Shown here: piece after piece, positions 1 through 7,480 of the stretch | How positions within the stretch are numbered: position 1 is the first letter of the stretch | Layout: each line of letters begins with the position of its first letter | Assembly (NCBI GenBank): GCA_003153655.1 | Contig: PMAK01000265.1 | Coordinates: 1 to 12,207, forward strand | From: Phycisphaerales bacterium | GTDB taxonomy: Bacteria; Planctomycetota; Phycisphaerae; Tepidisphaerales; Tepidisphaeraceae | Direction: 5' to 3' | Length of the DNA: 12,207 nucleotides | Position numbers and translations under genes: made by a program | Notes under the pieces: model-generated | What the model was told of the DNA's origin: nothing | Database searches by the model: none | What the model saw: only the letters and a program-made list of their open reading frames with translations

Positions 1-30
1 GAAAGTTGAGAGTAGATGGAGAAGGGGCGG

Positions 31-65
31 CCCTTCGACTGCGCTCCCTTCGACTTTGCTCAGGG
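31..65. repeat. Short interspersed repeat, two tandem copies
   Basis: Two adjacent units begin with cccttcgact: a shorter one at 31-45 and a fuller one at 46-65 that ends in gctcaggg. The same family recurs as a tandem pair at 7236-7276, where the consensus-like form is cccttcgacaagctcaggg. The outer CCCT/AGGG bases are complementary, giving weak dyad symmetry. Its occurrence in intergenic DNA at both ends of the window suggests a genome-wide repeat; its function is unknown. Confidence 0.6.
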
Positions 66-109
66 TTTCCAACACGGTCATTGACAGGGCAGGCGGAATT
101 GGCATTTTG

Positions 110-131
110 GTACGGCGCATTGATGCCGTAC
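110..131. other. Perfect 7-bp inverted repeat (hairpin)
   Basis: GTACGGC at 110-116 and GCCGTAC at 125-131 form a perfect 7-bp stem with an 8-nt loop. It sits about 190 bp past the stop of the DUF4282 gene. No T-run follows on either strand, so it is not a classical intrinsic terminator. It could be an operator or a 3'-end stabilising hairpin. Confidence 0.4.
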
Positions 132-316
132 TTATACCTAACATTGGTTTGGATTGCAAGGGGAAATTTTAGAGTTTTGTGATGCGTTGCGCTTGTCAGA
201 GAAGAACGCCGAGATAGGCGGATATCGGAGACGGAATTAGATGACGGTTTGTGTCACCTTTAACTCCGCTTAAATCAGCTTCGCGAGCCATAAGGACTAA
301 CTATGTAATATTAGGC

Positions 317-700
317 TTAAGGCGTCTTGGCCTCGGGCGACATGTTCTTACGTATGTCAACCAATTCCTTATGAATGCTAAAGATCACGATCATCAATTC
401 ACAGTAAATGCGCCAGGCGACGGGACCGAGGAGTACGATCAGAAGGCCCATAAAAATCTCGCCGGCGTCGGCATGCGGACCGCTGGACGCATCAGCGGGA
501 GGCGTGCCAAAGGTTGATTGCATTTGCGACATGGCGCGACCGGCCGGGCCTCCGTTCACACCTTCGCCGATTGTTGAAAATCCATAGATAAGGACCACAA
601 CCACGCCAATCCAAAATATAATTTGGATAATTAATGGCGTCACCATTCGTCTAAATGAGATGAGGTCCAACGTCGGTTGAAGCTTGAAAAATTCACTCAT
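317..700 (-). CDS. DUF4282 family membrane protein
   Basis: A 127-residue protein with two predicted membrane helices, at about residues 22-44 and 80-103. The arrangement matches DUF4282 proteins: a short N-terminal segment with F-R-R-M-V-T-P before the first helix, then a second helix running into C-E-L-M-I-V-I-F-S-I-H and a charged tail. The family is small, bacterial and of unknown biochemical function. Between the helices is a Gly/Ala/Pro/Ser-rich loop of about 35 residues, longer than in compact members. The ATG is preceded by AAGGAG (complement of 707-712) at 6 nt spacing, which fixes the start. It is the last gene of the minus-strand cluster, 85 bp after the pseudopilin-like gene. I am confident of the family but not of a function. 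Confidence 0.85.
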   Translation of the reverse strand: MSEFFKLQPTLDLISFRRMVTPLIIQIIFWIGVVVVLIYGFSTIGEGVNGGPAGRAMSQMQSTFGTPPADASSGPHADAGEIFMGLLIVLLGPVAWRIYCELMIVIFSIHKELVDIRKNMSPEAKTP

Positions 701-785
701 GACTTCTCCTTTGATTAGAGTGGTTCAGAAAATAAAACGGATGCGAGCGCACACCGGTTGCCGGGACATTTATGATCCCGCTGTT

Positions 786-1796
786 TCACCTTTTCTTTTT
801 TTTCGCGATTAGAAAAACGACCAACCCCGCCGCCGCGATGAGTCCGAAGATAAGAATCGCGATCGTTAATTTTCCAGCACCGGCTGTTTCCTGTGCCGGT
901 GGAAGAGAGTTTGGCGCGGTCACGGCGGATGCATCCGCAAGAGGCGTGGCAGCAATTGGCCCCACATTCGAGACCGGCAGAAGAACGCTATCGCCGGGCC
1001 CAACCGGCGAGCCCATCACGCCGAGACCTCCGGTGGGACGGGCGGCGTTCGTGTCAGGGTCGACGCCGCTGTCGCCGTAGGTATAGATATTGTCACGATG
1101 CGATCCACATAGGGGCGAATTCTGGAATTCGATGTGGCCGTCACCGTAGAGCACGTTTTGTCCGTCCCCGCTATGGTTGAGCGAATTGCCCGTTCTGAGT
1201 TGAGTGTCGGACATGTTGACTGTGAGCGTCGTCAAAGCGTCGCTGCCCGGGTTTGAATCTGCCGCCACCGCAAAGGTGGGATCCAGACCCTGAACGAGCC
1301 TATACCCCTTTCCCAACGCCGTTTGGGAAGGATAAGGATTGGCATAGCTGTAACTCAGGCTGTCCGCCGATGGGAAGTTCGCTTTGTCCAGCGCGGTGTG
1401 GGCGCCGCCGCCATAGGTGAACGGTTGTTTTCCCGTGGCGGGACAGATGAAGGCGCTGCTGGTGATGTCCTCGGTGCGGAGCAGCAGGTAGAGGCCGGCG
1501 CTGACGTCGTTGGCATTGGGTCCGCCCACGCCGAACGGATCGGCGGCGTCTGCACCGGAAAATGCCGTTGGTTTATCAGCGGATTGCGAGTCATACACCG
1601 TTCGCGGATATGGTCCTTTATTGTCATTCGCGTAAAGCAGGATCGCCTGCCCGATCTGCCGCAGGTTCGCCGCGCATTTTGACCTGGAGTCGGCGTTGTC
1701 GAGAGAGGCGACCGCCGCCAGGGTAAACGTGACGAGGGCAAGCGAAATGAACAACATGACAATGAGATCAATTTGTGCGAGTCCGTGACGTTTCAA
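786..1796 (-). CDS. Pseudopilin-like protein with H-x10-DG motif and C-terminal membrane helix
   Basis: A 336-residue protein related to planctomycete type II secretion/type IV pilin-like proteins. The N-terminus has a basic stretch and a glycine (M-K-R-H-G), then a hydrophobic helix to about residue 30, as in prepilins cut by a prepilin peptidase after Gly. The residue at mature position +5 is Asp10 rather than the usual Glu. Next come the family's N-L-R-Q-I-G-Q-A and L-Y-A-N-D-N-K-G segments. A His208...Asp219-Gly motif (ten intervening residues; nine is commoner) sits in NHSGDGQNVLYGDGHIEF. Residues about 306-330 form a second membrane helix ending in KKKKR, which is atypical for a pilin. 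The start is TTG, chosen because AAGGAG (complement of 1803-1808) lies 6 nt upstream. It is third in the minus-strand cluster. It may be a minor pilin or an envelope protein that has borrowed the pilin N-terminus. Confidence 0.85.
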   Translation of the reverse strand: MKRHGLAQIDLIVMLFISLALVTFTLAAVASLDNADSRSKCAANLRQIGQAILLYANDNKGPYPRTVYDSQSADKPTAFSGADAADPFGVGGPNANDVSAGLYLLLRTEDITSSAFICPATGKQPFTYGGGAHTALDKANFPSADSLSYSYANPYPSQTALGKGYRLVQGLDPTFAVAADSNPGSDALTTLTVNMSDTQLRTGNSLNHSGDGQNVLYGDGHIEFQNSPLCGSHRDNIYTYGDSGVDPDTNAARPTGGLGVMGSPVGPGDSVLLPVSNVGPIAATPLADASAVTAPNSLPPAQETAGAGKLTIAILIFGLIAAAGLVVFLIAKKKKR

Positions 1797-1802
1797 GGTG
1801 GT

Positions 1803-1808
1803 CTCCTT
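1803..1808 (-). promoter_or_regulatory. Ribosome binding site supporting a TTG start
   Basis: On the minus strand the bases read AAGGAG, 6 nt before the TTG codon at 1796-1794. There is no ATG near the pilin-type N-terminus, so this site decides the start. Confidence 0.75.
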
Positions 1809-1886
1809 CGGGTCTTAACCGGCGATTTGTGGACAATTGAAAAGGCGATTTTCCGAATTCATGAAGGCAACACCTTGCAGGTCCCA

Positions 1887-2474
1887 TCATTTCAGCGCGG
1901 CAAGAGCACTCTCGTCGGGTTTCGTGCCATTCAAGAGTTCCTCACCGCCGCTCACCTGCCACTGACCGTTCTGCTTCTGTACGCTGGCAACTACGTCTGG
2001 AAATTTGGTGCTCCATTCAGTCCAATTTTCCGGTCCACTCATCTGGTTAGAACCGAAGGATCGGATGGCCAAATGCGGAAAAGTGCAGCTAGCGGAATAC
2101 TGGATCTGGTTCAGTTTGTCCGCATCAGAGAGTGGATGAGATTTGATCTCGAACTTCAGCTCCTTGATTTGCTCGGCACTGTCTCGAAAGAGAACGTCTG
2201 ATGAGTGCCCGGGGGGATATACAGTGATCCATCCGTCGGGCGTTTGCACCCAATGTTTTTCCAATTCTGCTTGTACGGCGCTCACTGCATCAGGATCCCC
2301 CGTGCCGGTGATCGAACTTGCCGGCGCGGCCGTCGCGCTCGCACCGGTGCTACCGCCCGCATCTGCGCTTCCGCTTCCTCCGGAATCGTGCCTCGAACAT
2401 CCCGAAGGCATGAAAATGGTTCCCAGGCCGACGATGGCGATCATCGACATTCTGCAAATACGCGAATAGTTCAT
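1887..2474 (-). CDS. Small lipoprotein of unknown function
   Basis: A 195-residue protein. It starts with a short basic segment and a hydrophobic stretch ending in M-P-S-G-C, a plausible though imperfect lipobox, so it is probably a lipid-anchored envelope protein. A Gly/Ser/Ala-rich linker follows to about residue 60. The last ~130 residues form a soluble domain with a W-I-T-V-Y-P-P-G motif and a W-Q-V-S-G-G turn near the end, which I do not recognise. A TTG codon at 2492-2490 would give a start six residues longer. I chose the ATG at 2474-2472 because GGAG (complement of 2483-2486) lies 8 nt before it. It sits between the large TPR lipoprotein and the pseudopilin-like gene, with gaps of 67 and 90 bp, which suggests co-expression. 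Confidence 0.75.
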   Translation of the reverse strand: MNYSRICRMSMIAIVGLGTIFMPSGCSRHDSGGSGSADAGGSTGASATAAPASSITGTGDPDAVSAVQAELEKHWVQTPDGWITVYPPGHSSDVLFRDSAEQIKELKFEIKSHPLSDADKLNQIQYSASCTFPHLAIRSFGSNQMSGPENWTEWSTKFPDVVASVQKQNGQWQVSGGEELLNGTKPDESALAALK

Positions 2475-2541
2475 GTGCTTCACTCCGTTCAAGCAGACTA
2501 TTGGAAAACTCTGCCCCTTTAATTCGTTGAAACTCCGCTCC

Positions 2542-5280
2542 TCATTGCGCCATCTCCGGATGATCCTGTTGCAAGTCCCGGCCTAATTCGCGTACGAACT
2601 GGGTCAGGCTCTGCGCGGGGTCGCCGCCGGCGATCATGCCGTCGAGCCGGCCGCCCAGGGACTTGGGTTGGTCCGGATTCAACAGCTCTCCGCCGGCCGG
2701 GGGAACTTCGCCCCAGGTAACATTGGCGGGATATCGCGTTATGACGATGTAGAACCCCGGAGTTCCCTGGGTCGCTTGAAGATCTTTGAGATAGGACGGG
2801 AGGATGGTGTTGGCGTTGGTCAGGTCCGGTTGCACGGGGATGTTGTTTGGCACGCCGGGGTTCGCCTGCACGATCACGTCGATCCCGAATTGCTGTTTGA
2901 TCTTGGCAATCGCCGCGTCAGTGCGACCGAGGGTGTCGGGATCGAACAGATTGGCCTGATCGATTATCTGGTGCGGAGTCAGGGAACGGATGCCGGAGAC
3001 ATCGGGCCAGGTTTGGGGGGACCGAAGCTCGACCGATCCGTCGTCATGCGGCAGATAAATGCCATCGGGTGAGAAGACCGGGCTGGCATAGCCCGAAGCA
3101 CTGGCTTGGGAAATCGTGCCGATGGCGACCCCGTCGGAAGTGCGAAAGGCGTTGAAATCCCGGCCGTTGATCATGAGGATCGCCGAGCCGTCGCGGCTGA
3201 GGACGTGACCACCGCTGCCCAGCGGTTTACCGATTGGATCTCCCGTGACAGCATTGAACAGGCGTAATCCTTCATTCGCGCCTTGGACGACGAGAGTTTT
3301 TCCGTCGGATGTAACTTCCAGTGCGCTGTCAACCGGCGCCATCCCGCCCGAAATGTTCACACTCGTCACATCCTGCCAATTGGTGGTATTCTCAACTGCG
3401 ACTTGGCTCGCATTGCTGTAAGCGAAATTATCGCCTCCGAACGAGGCGAACGAAACGGGTCCCTGACTGGGAAAGGTGTGAACCACCTTCCCGGCGCTAA
3501 GGTCCACGACATTCCAGGCCCCATCCGCACCGCGATAGGCCCCAAGTTTGCCGTCCTTGCTGAACCCTCCGCAGATATCGGGCTTTCCTCCGGATTTAAA
3601 GAAATGTCCATTTGTCATCTTAACGTCCACAGTAAATGCGGTACGACCCGTCGTTGCGTCGAGCAGGTATAATGCGTGGGATTGACCCGTGTTTATCACC
3701 TCTGGATCCAGGCATGCGATTAATTTTCCGTCGGGGGAAACGTTCTGCGGAAGCTTATCCGTGCTCCACAGCACGTTGCCCTGCACGTCGATGCGGTTGC
3801 AGCCGCCGCCGTTACGGCTAAGAAAAATAAAAGGCCCGCTCGCTGGCGTGAGACCGTCCGACACGTTGATCGGGAGCTTCAACGTCGTCTTCTGCACCGG
3901 ATCACATAGCAGAGCATCAGTCCCCGCCGCCACGACGAAGGTCTTATCCACATTCGACGGATAGAGATTCATGATGGGTCCATTGGAGACCTTCAAGTCC
4001 CAAACCGGAACAAGGTGCCTTCCAAAATAACCATGTGAAGTCGAGATCGCGGCGCGAATCTTCTTCAGGAGTTCTTCAGCTTCCTGGCTATCAGGCTTGT
4101 GGGCAACCGCCTCTTCGGCGCCGTCGAATGCGGTGTCCAGATCGTTGCTCGCAAGGCCGCTATTTGCCTTCGCCATCCCCTGCTGATAGCTGGCCTGCCC
4201 GATGAGATCCGCCATCTCCTTATTATCCGGCTGCATCCAGAGCGCCGCCCGCGCCGCAAGGATCGCCTGGTCAAAGTTCCCAGCGGCCAATGCGTTCTTG
4301 GCATCGTCCATGGCGGCTCCCGACCTGGCCATGGCGATGACCTCCTGCATGGCCGCGTCGTTGTATCGCACCTGGAGGGCCTGATTTGCGTCTGCAACGG
4401 CGGTGACCCATTGCTTTGCGGCGAGTGCGTCTTGAGCAGCCTTGGCGGGCTTAAGATAGGAAATATCCGTGAACAGTTTCTGAAGGTCCGCGTCCCCGCG
4501 AATGCTCAGCGCCACCTGGGCCGGCTCGCTCACATCGTCCCATCGGTTCTGGGCGGCGGCGTCCTTGGCGGCTTGCGAGGCCTTTGCAAAAACCACATAG
4601 CGCAGCGAGTCGGGCGAGTTGAATTTGCCGCTGATCACGTCCTTGTCCGTGGCCGCGCGCGCCGCGTCCCGCCATTGTCGCCCATCCAGCGCGGCCTGCA
4701 CCTTTCCCGTTAGCAGCGTCTGAAGTTGATCCCGGCCAACCCAGAACTGTACATCCCCTTCAAACTGGTATAACCCCGGCTGCAACGGCTGTTCAGGAAC
4801 AACTTGAATCATCTCAGGATGAGCGTCAACAGGTTTGACGTGCGTCGTGACCGGACCCGTCATGTACCCAGCGCTGGATTGCGTGGTGGGGATATTGCTT
4901 GTTATATCCCCTGCACCCAGTTGGTCCCAACTGAACTCACCTTCGGGATGGTTCATGCCGGGGCCGCCCCAGGGAACTAAAAACAACCGACTGGGCGTCT
5001 TTCCCGTGCCGATGGATTTTGCATTGATGATGAGTTGCACGTTGGGAGAAAACTCCTGGTCCGCGGCTTGGTGAATCGCCACGGGTTTGCCTCCATCGAC
5101 CGCGTAAATTCCATAGAATTCAGGCAGCGAAACGGGAGAGGCTGCCGATTGCGTCCCACCACCTGACGAACCTGAGGACGTGGAATTGCTTTTTGAGCAG
5201 CCGTTGCCTAGAAAAAGAACGCAGAGCAGTCCAAAGCCCAATGGTGTGACAACGCCGAGAAATGCTTGTTTGGCACGCAT
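2542..5280 (-). CDS. Large lipoprotein: TPR repeats, beta-propeller, TPM-like C-terminus
   Basis: A 912-residue envelope protein. The N-terminus is a lipoprotein signal (basic M-R-A-K, a hydrophobic core, then L-G-N-G-C with Cys28 as the likely lipidated residue) followed by a Ser/Gly linker. Residues about 50-190 are a beta-rich segment. Residues about 190-410 hold TPR-like helical pairs with recurring A-A-G-N-F/A-A-K-Q-W and A-x-x-A-L motifs. Residues about 415-740 carry repeated short blades such as S-P-D-G-K-L, S-K-D-G-K-L, T-S-D-G-K-T and S-P-D-G-I-Y, typical of a WD40-like propeller. The C-terminal ~150 residues (L-F-D-P-D-T-L..., then K-I-K-Q-Q-F-G-I-D-V-I-V) resemble a TPM domain; that match is tentative. 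The ATG at 5280 has AGGAAGGG 8 nt upstream (complement of 5289-5296), so it is preferred over TTG at 5286. It is first in the minus-strand cluster. It is probably a periplasm-facing scaffold; the ligand is unknown. Confidence 0.85.
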   Translation of the reverse strand: MRAKQAFLGVVTPLGFGLLCVLFLGNGCSKSNSTSSGSSGGGTQSAASPVSLPEFYGIYAVDGGKPVAIHQAADQEFSPNVQLIINAKSIGTGKTPSRLFLVPWGGPGMNHPEGEFSWDQLGAGDITSNIPTTQSSAGYMTGPVTTHVKPVDAHPEMIQVVPEQPLQPGLYQFEGDVQFWVGRDQLQTLLTGKVQAALDGRQWRDAARAATDKDVISGKFNSPDSLRYVVFAKASQAAKDAAAQNRWDDVSEPAQVALSIRGDADLQKLFTDISYLKPAKAAQDALAAKQWVTAVADANQALQVRYNDAAMQEVIAMARSGAAMDDAKNALAAGNFDQAILAARAALWMQPDNKEMADLIGQASYQQGMAKANSGLASNDLDTAFDGAEEAVAHKPDSQEAEELLKKIRAAISTSHGYFGRHLVPVWDLKVSNGPIMNLYPSNVDKTFVVAAGTDALLCDPVQKTTLKLPINVSDGLTPASGPFIFLSRNGGGCNRIDVQGNVLWSTDKLPQNVSPDGKLIACLDPEVINTGQSHALYLLDATTGRTAFTVDVKMTNGHFFKSGGKPDICGGFSKDGKLGAYRGADGAWNVVDLSAGKVVHTFPSQGPVSFASFGGDNFAYSNASQVAVENTTNWQDVTSVNISGGMAPVDSALEVTSDGKTLVVQGANEGLRLFNAVTGDPIGKPLGSGGHVLSRDGSAILMINGRDFNAFRTSDGVAIGTISQASASGYASPVFSPDGIYLPHDDGSVELRSPQTWPDVSGIRSLTPHQIIDQANLFDPDTLGRTDAAIAKIKQQFGIDVIVQANPGVPNNIPVQPDLTNANTILPSYLKDLQATQGTPGFYIVITRYPANVTWGEVPPAGGELLNPDQPKSLGGRLDGMIAGGDPAQSLTQFVRELGRDLQQDHPEMAQ

Positions 5281-5429
5281 GACCAATTCCCTTCCTGATT
5301 CTCATTCCAGAGTGCGAATGGATGAGGTGACACTTCTGGACGGCCAGAGTGAGTATTCGGAATCTTCCACGTGCAGTCGCCGCGCGACTATCGCATGGTG
5401 AATATAGGAATTTACAAATCCAGCCCGTC

Positions 5430-5510
5430 TCGCAACATTAGACAATACCACGTCTGGCAAGGTTAGATACAAATAAATTGTTGCTGCAACATGGGGGCGT
5501 CAAGTTGCGA
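5430..5510. promoter_or_regulatory. Cluster of GCAAC/GTTGC dyads, possible operator
   Basis: A perfect odd palindrome TGTTGC-T-GCAACA lies at 5479-5491. It is flanked by TCGCAAC at 5430-5436 and its exact reverse complement GTTGCGA at 5504-5510. The pentamer GCAAC or its complement thus appears four times in about 80 bp between divergent genes. This is consistent with a transcription factor binding region. The regulator is unknown and no direct evidence is available. Confidence 0.35.
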
Positions 5511-5611
5511 TCTCGGACCATCCAAAAACGACTTGGCATCCTGGCGTAGTGAAGAATTCGCCAAAAAAATGCGTGTTTTGTAGGCGTAATACGAAGCTCG
5601 TCCACACCCAT

Positions 5612-5640
5612 TTGATTTCCCCGATCCATTGCCGTATTAA
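5612..5640 (+). promoter_or_regulatory. Candidate sigma70-type promoter of guaA
   Basis: TTGATT at 5612-5617 and TATTAA at 5635-5640 are separated by exactly 17 bp and match the -35 and -10 consensus at four of six positions each. The predicted transcription start, seven bases past the -10 element, falls on or next to A of the guaA ATG at 5647. That implies a leaderless message. Confidence 0.45.
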
Positions 5641-5646
5641 CTCCAA

Positions 5647-7191
5647 ATGCCCCACGACGAAATAATCCCCATTCTTGATTTTGGTGCGCAGTATGCCCAG
5701 CTCATCGCGCGGCGGGTGCGGGAGAAGGGTGTTTATAGCGAGCTGGTTCGGCCGGATATTCCTGCTGGTGAGCTTCAGAAGCTGAAGCCTAAGGGGATTA
5801 TTCTTTCGGGGGGGCCTTCGAGTGTTTATGAGGCTGGGGCGCCGCGGTGTGATCCGGGGATTTTTGATATTGGGGTGCCGATTCTGGGGATTTGCTATGG
5901 GATGCAGCTGGGGTGTCAGATTCTGGGGGGGCAGGTGAAGTCAGCCAAGGCTCGGGAGTTTGGGCGGGCGCGGCTGCATGTTGTGGCGGATGATGCGCTG
6001 GTGCGGGGGTTGCCGGAGGAGACGACTGTTTGGATGAGTCATGGGGATCAGGTTCAGGAATTGACGGCGGATTTTGTGGCGTTGGCTTCTACGCCTACGT
6101 GTCAGTATGCGGCGGCGCGGCATGTTTCTCGGCCGTTTTATGGGGTGCAGTTTCATCCGGAGGTGACGCATACGCCACGGGGGGAGCAGATCTTTCAGAA
6201 TTTTCTTTATGATATTTGCAAATGCTCGGGCACTTGGACGATGGGGAATTTTGTTGAGCAGGCGGTGGCCGGGGTGCGGAAGCAGGTGGGGAATGCGAAG
6301 GTGATTTGCGGGTTGTCGGGTGGGGTGGATAGCTCGGTGGTGGCGGCGCTTTTGCATCAGGCGATTGGGGATCAACTTATCTGCATCTTTGTGGATAATG
6401 GGCTGTTGCGGAAGAATGAGCGGCAATTGGTTGAGTCTACGTTTCGGGATCATTTTAAGATCAATTTGATTACGCTGGATGGGACTACGCAGTTTTTATC
6501 GGCGTTGGATGGGGTGACTGAGCCGCAGCAGAAGCGGAAGATTATTGGGAGGGAGTTTATTGAGTCGTTTAAGGGGGCGGCGAAGTCGATCAAGGATGCG
6601 CGGTTTTTGGCGCAGGGGACGCTTTATCCGGATGTGATTGAGAGCGGGCATGGGCATGCCGGGGCTACGGCGAATATTAAGTTGCATCATAACGTGGGGG
6701 GGTTGCCGGCGGAGTTGGGGTTTGAACTCGTGGAGCCCTTGCGGGATTTGTTTAAGGATGAGGTGAGGAAGGTGGGGGAGACGCTGGGGTTGCCGGAGTC
6801 GATTGTTTGGCGGCATCCGTTTCCTGGGCCGGGGTTGGCGGTGCGGATTATTGGGGCGGTTACGCCGGAGAAATTGCGGGTATTGAGGGATGCGGATGAG
6901 ATTGTGCTGGAGGAGTTGGTATCGGCGAATCTGTATCGGAAGACGGCGCAGGTGTTTGCGGTGTTATTGCCCATTGGGACGGTGGGGGTGATGGGTGATG
7001 CGCGGAGTTATGACGGGGTGATCGCGATCCGGGCGGTGGAGAGCCAGGATTTTATGACGGCGGATTGGGCGCGGATTCCGTTTGATGTGCTGGCGGAGAT
7101 GAGTAATCGGATTATTAATGAGGTGAGAGGGGTTAATCGGGTGGTGTATGACATCAGTTCTAAGCCTCCGGCTACGATTGAGTGGGAGTGA
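5647..7191 (+). CDS. guaA: GMP synthase (glutamine-hydrolysing)
   Basis: A 514-residue cytoplasmic enzyme that converts XMP, ATP and glutamine to GMP, AMP, pyrophosphate and glutamate, the last step of de novo GMP synthesis. Residues 8-195 are a class I glutamine amidotransferase domain with nucleophile Cys83 in GICYGMQLG and the partners His170 and Glu172 in HPEV. The ATP-pyrophosphatase domain follows, with the P-loop SGGVDSS at 224-230. The C-terminal dimerisation domain includes F-P-G-P-G-L-A-V-R and ends in T-I-E-W-E, typical of the family. The length is close to the usual ~525. No Shine-Dalgarno sequence precedes the ATG; the N-terminus I-L-D-F-G-A-Q-Y aligns with known GuaA starts. The gene is strongly G- and T-biased at third positions, with almost every Gly encoded by GGG from about 5790 on. 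The last codons are duplicated 127 bp downstream. Confidence 0.98.
   Translation: MPHDEIIPILDFGAQYAQLIARRVREKGVYSELVRPDIPAGELQKLKPKGIILSGGPSSVYEAGAPRCDPGIFDIGVPILGICYGMQLGCQILGGQVKSAKAREFGRARLHVVADDALVRGLPEETTVWMSHGDQVQELTADFVALASTPTCQYAAARHVSRPFYGVQFHPEVTHTPRGEQIFQNFLYDICKCSGTWTMGNFVEQAVAGVRKQVGNAKVICGLSGGVDSSVVAALLHQAIGDQLICIFVDNGLLRKNERQLVESTFRDHFKINLITLDGTTQFLSALDGVTEPQQKRKIIGREFIESFKGAAKSIKDARFLAQGTLYPDVIESGHGHAGATANIKLHHNVGGLPAELGFELVEPLRDLFKDEVRKVGETLGLPESIVWRHPFPGPGLAVRIIGAVTPEKLRVLRDADEIVLEELVSANLYRKTAQVFAVLLPIGTVGVMGDARSYDGVIAIRAVESQDFMTADWARIPFDVLAEMSNRIINEVRGVNRVVYDISSKPPATIEWE
7176..7187 (+). repeat. Direct repeat, first copy (inside guaA 3' end)
   Basis: gattgagtggga lies in the codons for I-E-W-E at the end of guaA. 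An exact 12-bp copy occurs at 7303-7314. The match continues imperfectly, with 16 of 19 bases shared. The two copies flank the inverted-repeat element between them like a target-site duplication. Confidence 0.7.
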
Positions 7192-7206
7192 CGGTTTTAA
7201 TTCGGT

Positions 7207-7290
7207 CCCTCGCCCCGGCCCTCTCCCCGTGATTACCCTTCGATAAACTCAGGACAGCCCTTCGACAAGCTCAGGGCGGGGGGGCGAGGG
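7207..7290. repeat. Inverted-repeat element enclosing a tandem repeat pair
   Basis: CCCTCGCCCC at 7207-7216 is the exact reverse complement of GGGGCGAGGG at 7281-7290. With a 2-nt indel the pairing can extend inward to CCCT/AGGG. The loop holds two tandem units, cccttcgataaactcagg (7236-7253) and cccttcgacaagctcaggg (7258-7276), of the same family as 31-65. It could act as a transcription terminator for guaA, although no clean T-run follows. It looks like a small non-autonomous or REP-like repeat. Confidence 0.65.
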
Positions 7291-7302
7291 GGAAGAGAAT
7301 GT

Positions 7303-7314
7303 GATTGAGTGGGA
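7303..7314 (+). repeat. Direct repeat, second copy (duplicate of guaA tail)
   Basis: gattgagtggga is repeated here exactly. Read in the same phase, the surrounding codons gtg att gag tgg gaa taa encode V-I-E-W-E and a stop, against T-I-E-W-E and a stop in guaA, so the likeness extends past the 12 bp at the protein level. Confidence 0.7.
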
Positions 7315-7480
7315 ATAAGGGGTGGTTGGCGGATAAAACTGGCGAATAACGGGGTGATAGGACGATTCATAGGCAGCGGAGTCATGCGCGGTTGTGGCCG
7401 GGTTGGTGTTCGCGCAGGTTATGCGCGGGCAAGCTTGGCAGTGACAAGGCTTAGGACAACGTTGAGAGGCTCAATTTTAT

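Larger units (their letters stand above)
1..316. other. Left-edge intergenic region without a convincing gene
   Basis: This stretch lies downstream of the minus-strand DUF4282 gene. It holds two tandem copies of a short interspersed repeat (31-65) and a small hairpin (110-131). Two plus-strand frames stay open from the left edge to about 172-180, but they run through the repeat and show no recognisable protein, so I do not call a gene tail. No tRNA-like or CRISPR-like structure was seen. Confidence 0.6.
5281..5646. promoter_or_regulatory. Divergent intergenic region between lipoprotein cluster and guaA
   Basis: A 366 bp region that must carry the promoters of two divergent units. It holds the candidate guaA promoter (5612-5640) and a cluster of GCAAC/GTTGC dyads (5430-5510). 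On the minus strand, 5401-5406 reads TATATT, a possible -10 for the lipoprotein cluster, but no matching -35 lies at a suitable distance. No RNA gene or convincing small coding frame was seen. Confidence 0.55.

Noticed and set aside
110..131. Hairpin as an intrinsic terminator of the minus-strand cluster
   Set aside because: The stem is perfect, but no T-run follows on the minus strand and it lies ~190 bp past the last stop codon.
1..180. Open plus-strand frames at the left edge, possible end of an upstream gene
   Set aside because: Two frames are open over the same stretch, both run through an interspersed repeat, and neither gives a recognisable protein.
251..517. 88-codon plus-strand frame
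   Set aside because: It overlaps the DUF4282 gene in antisense and has no ribosome binding site or recognisable product.
5438..5629. 63-codon minus-strand frame in the divergent promoter region
   Set aside because: No ribosome binding site or domain, and it overlaps the candidate guaA promoter and operator-like dyads.
5941..6816. Long minus-strand open frames opposite guaA
   Set aside because: They are rich in Arg, Pro and Leu, as expected from the antisense of G/T-biased codons. guaA is certain on the plus strand.
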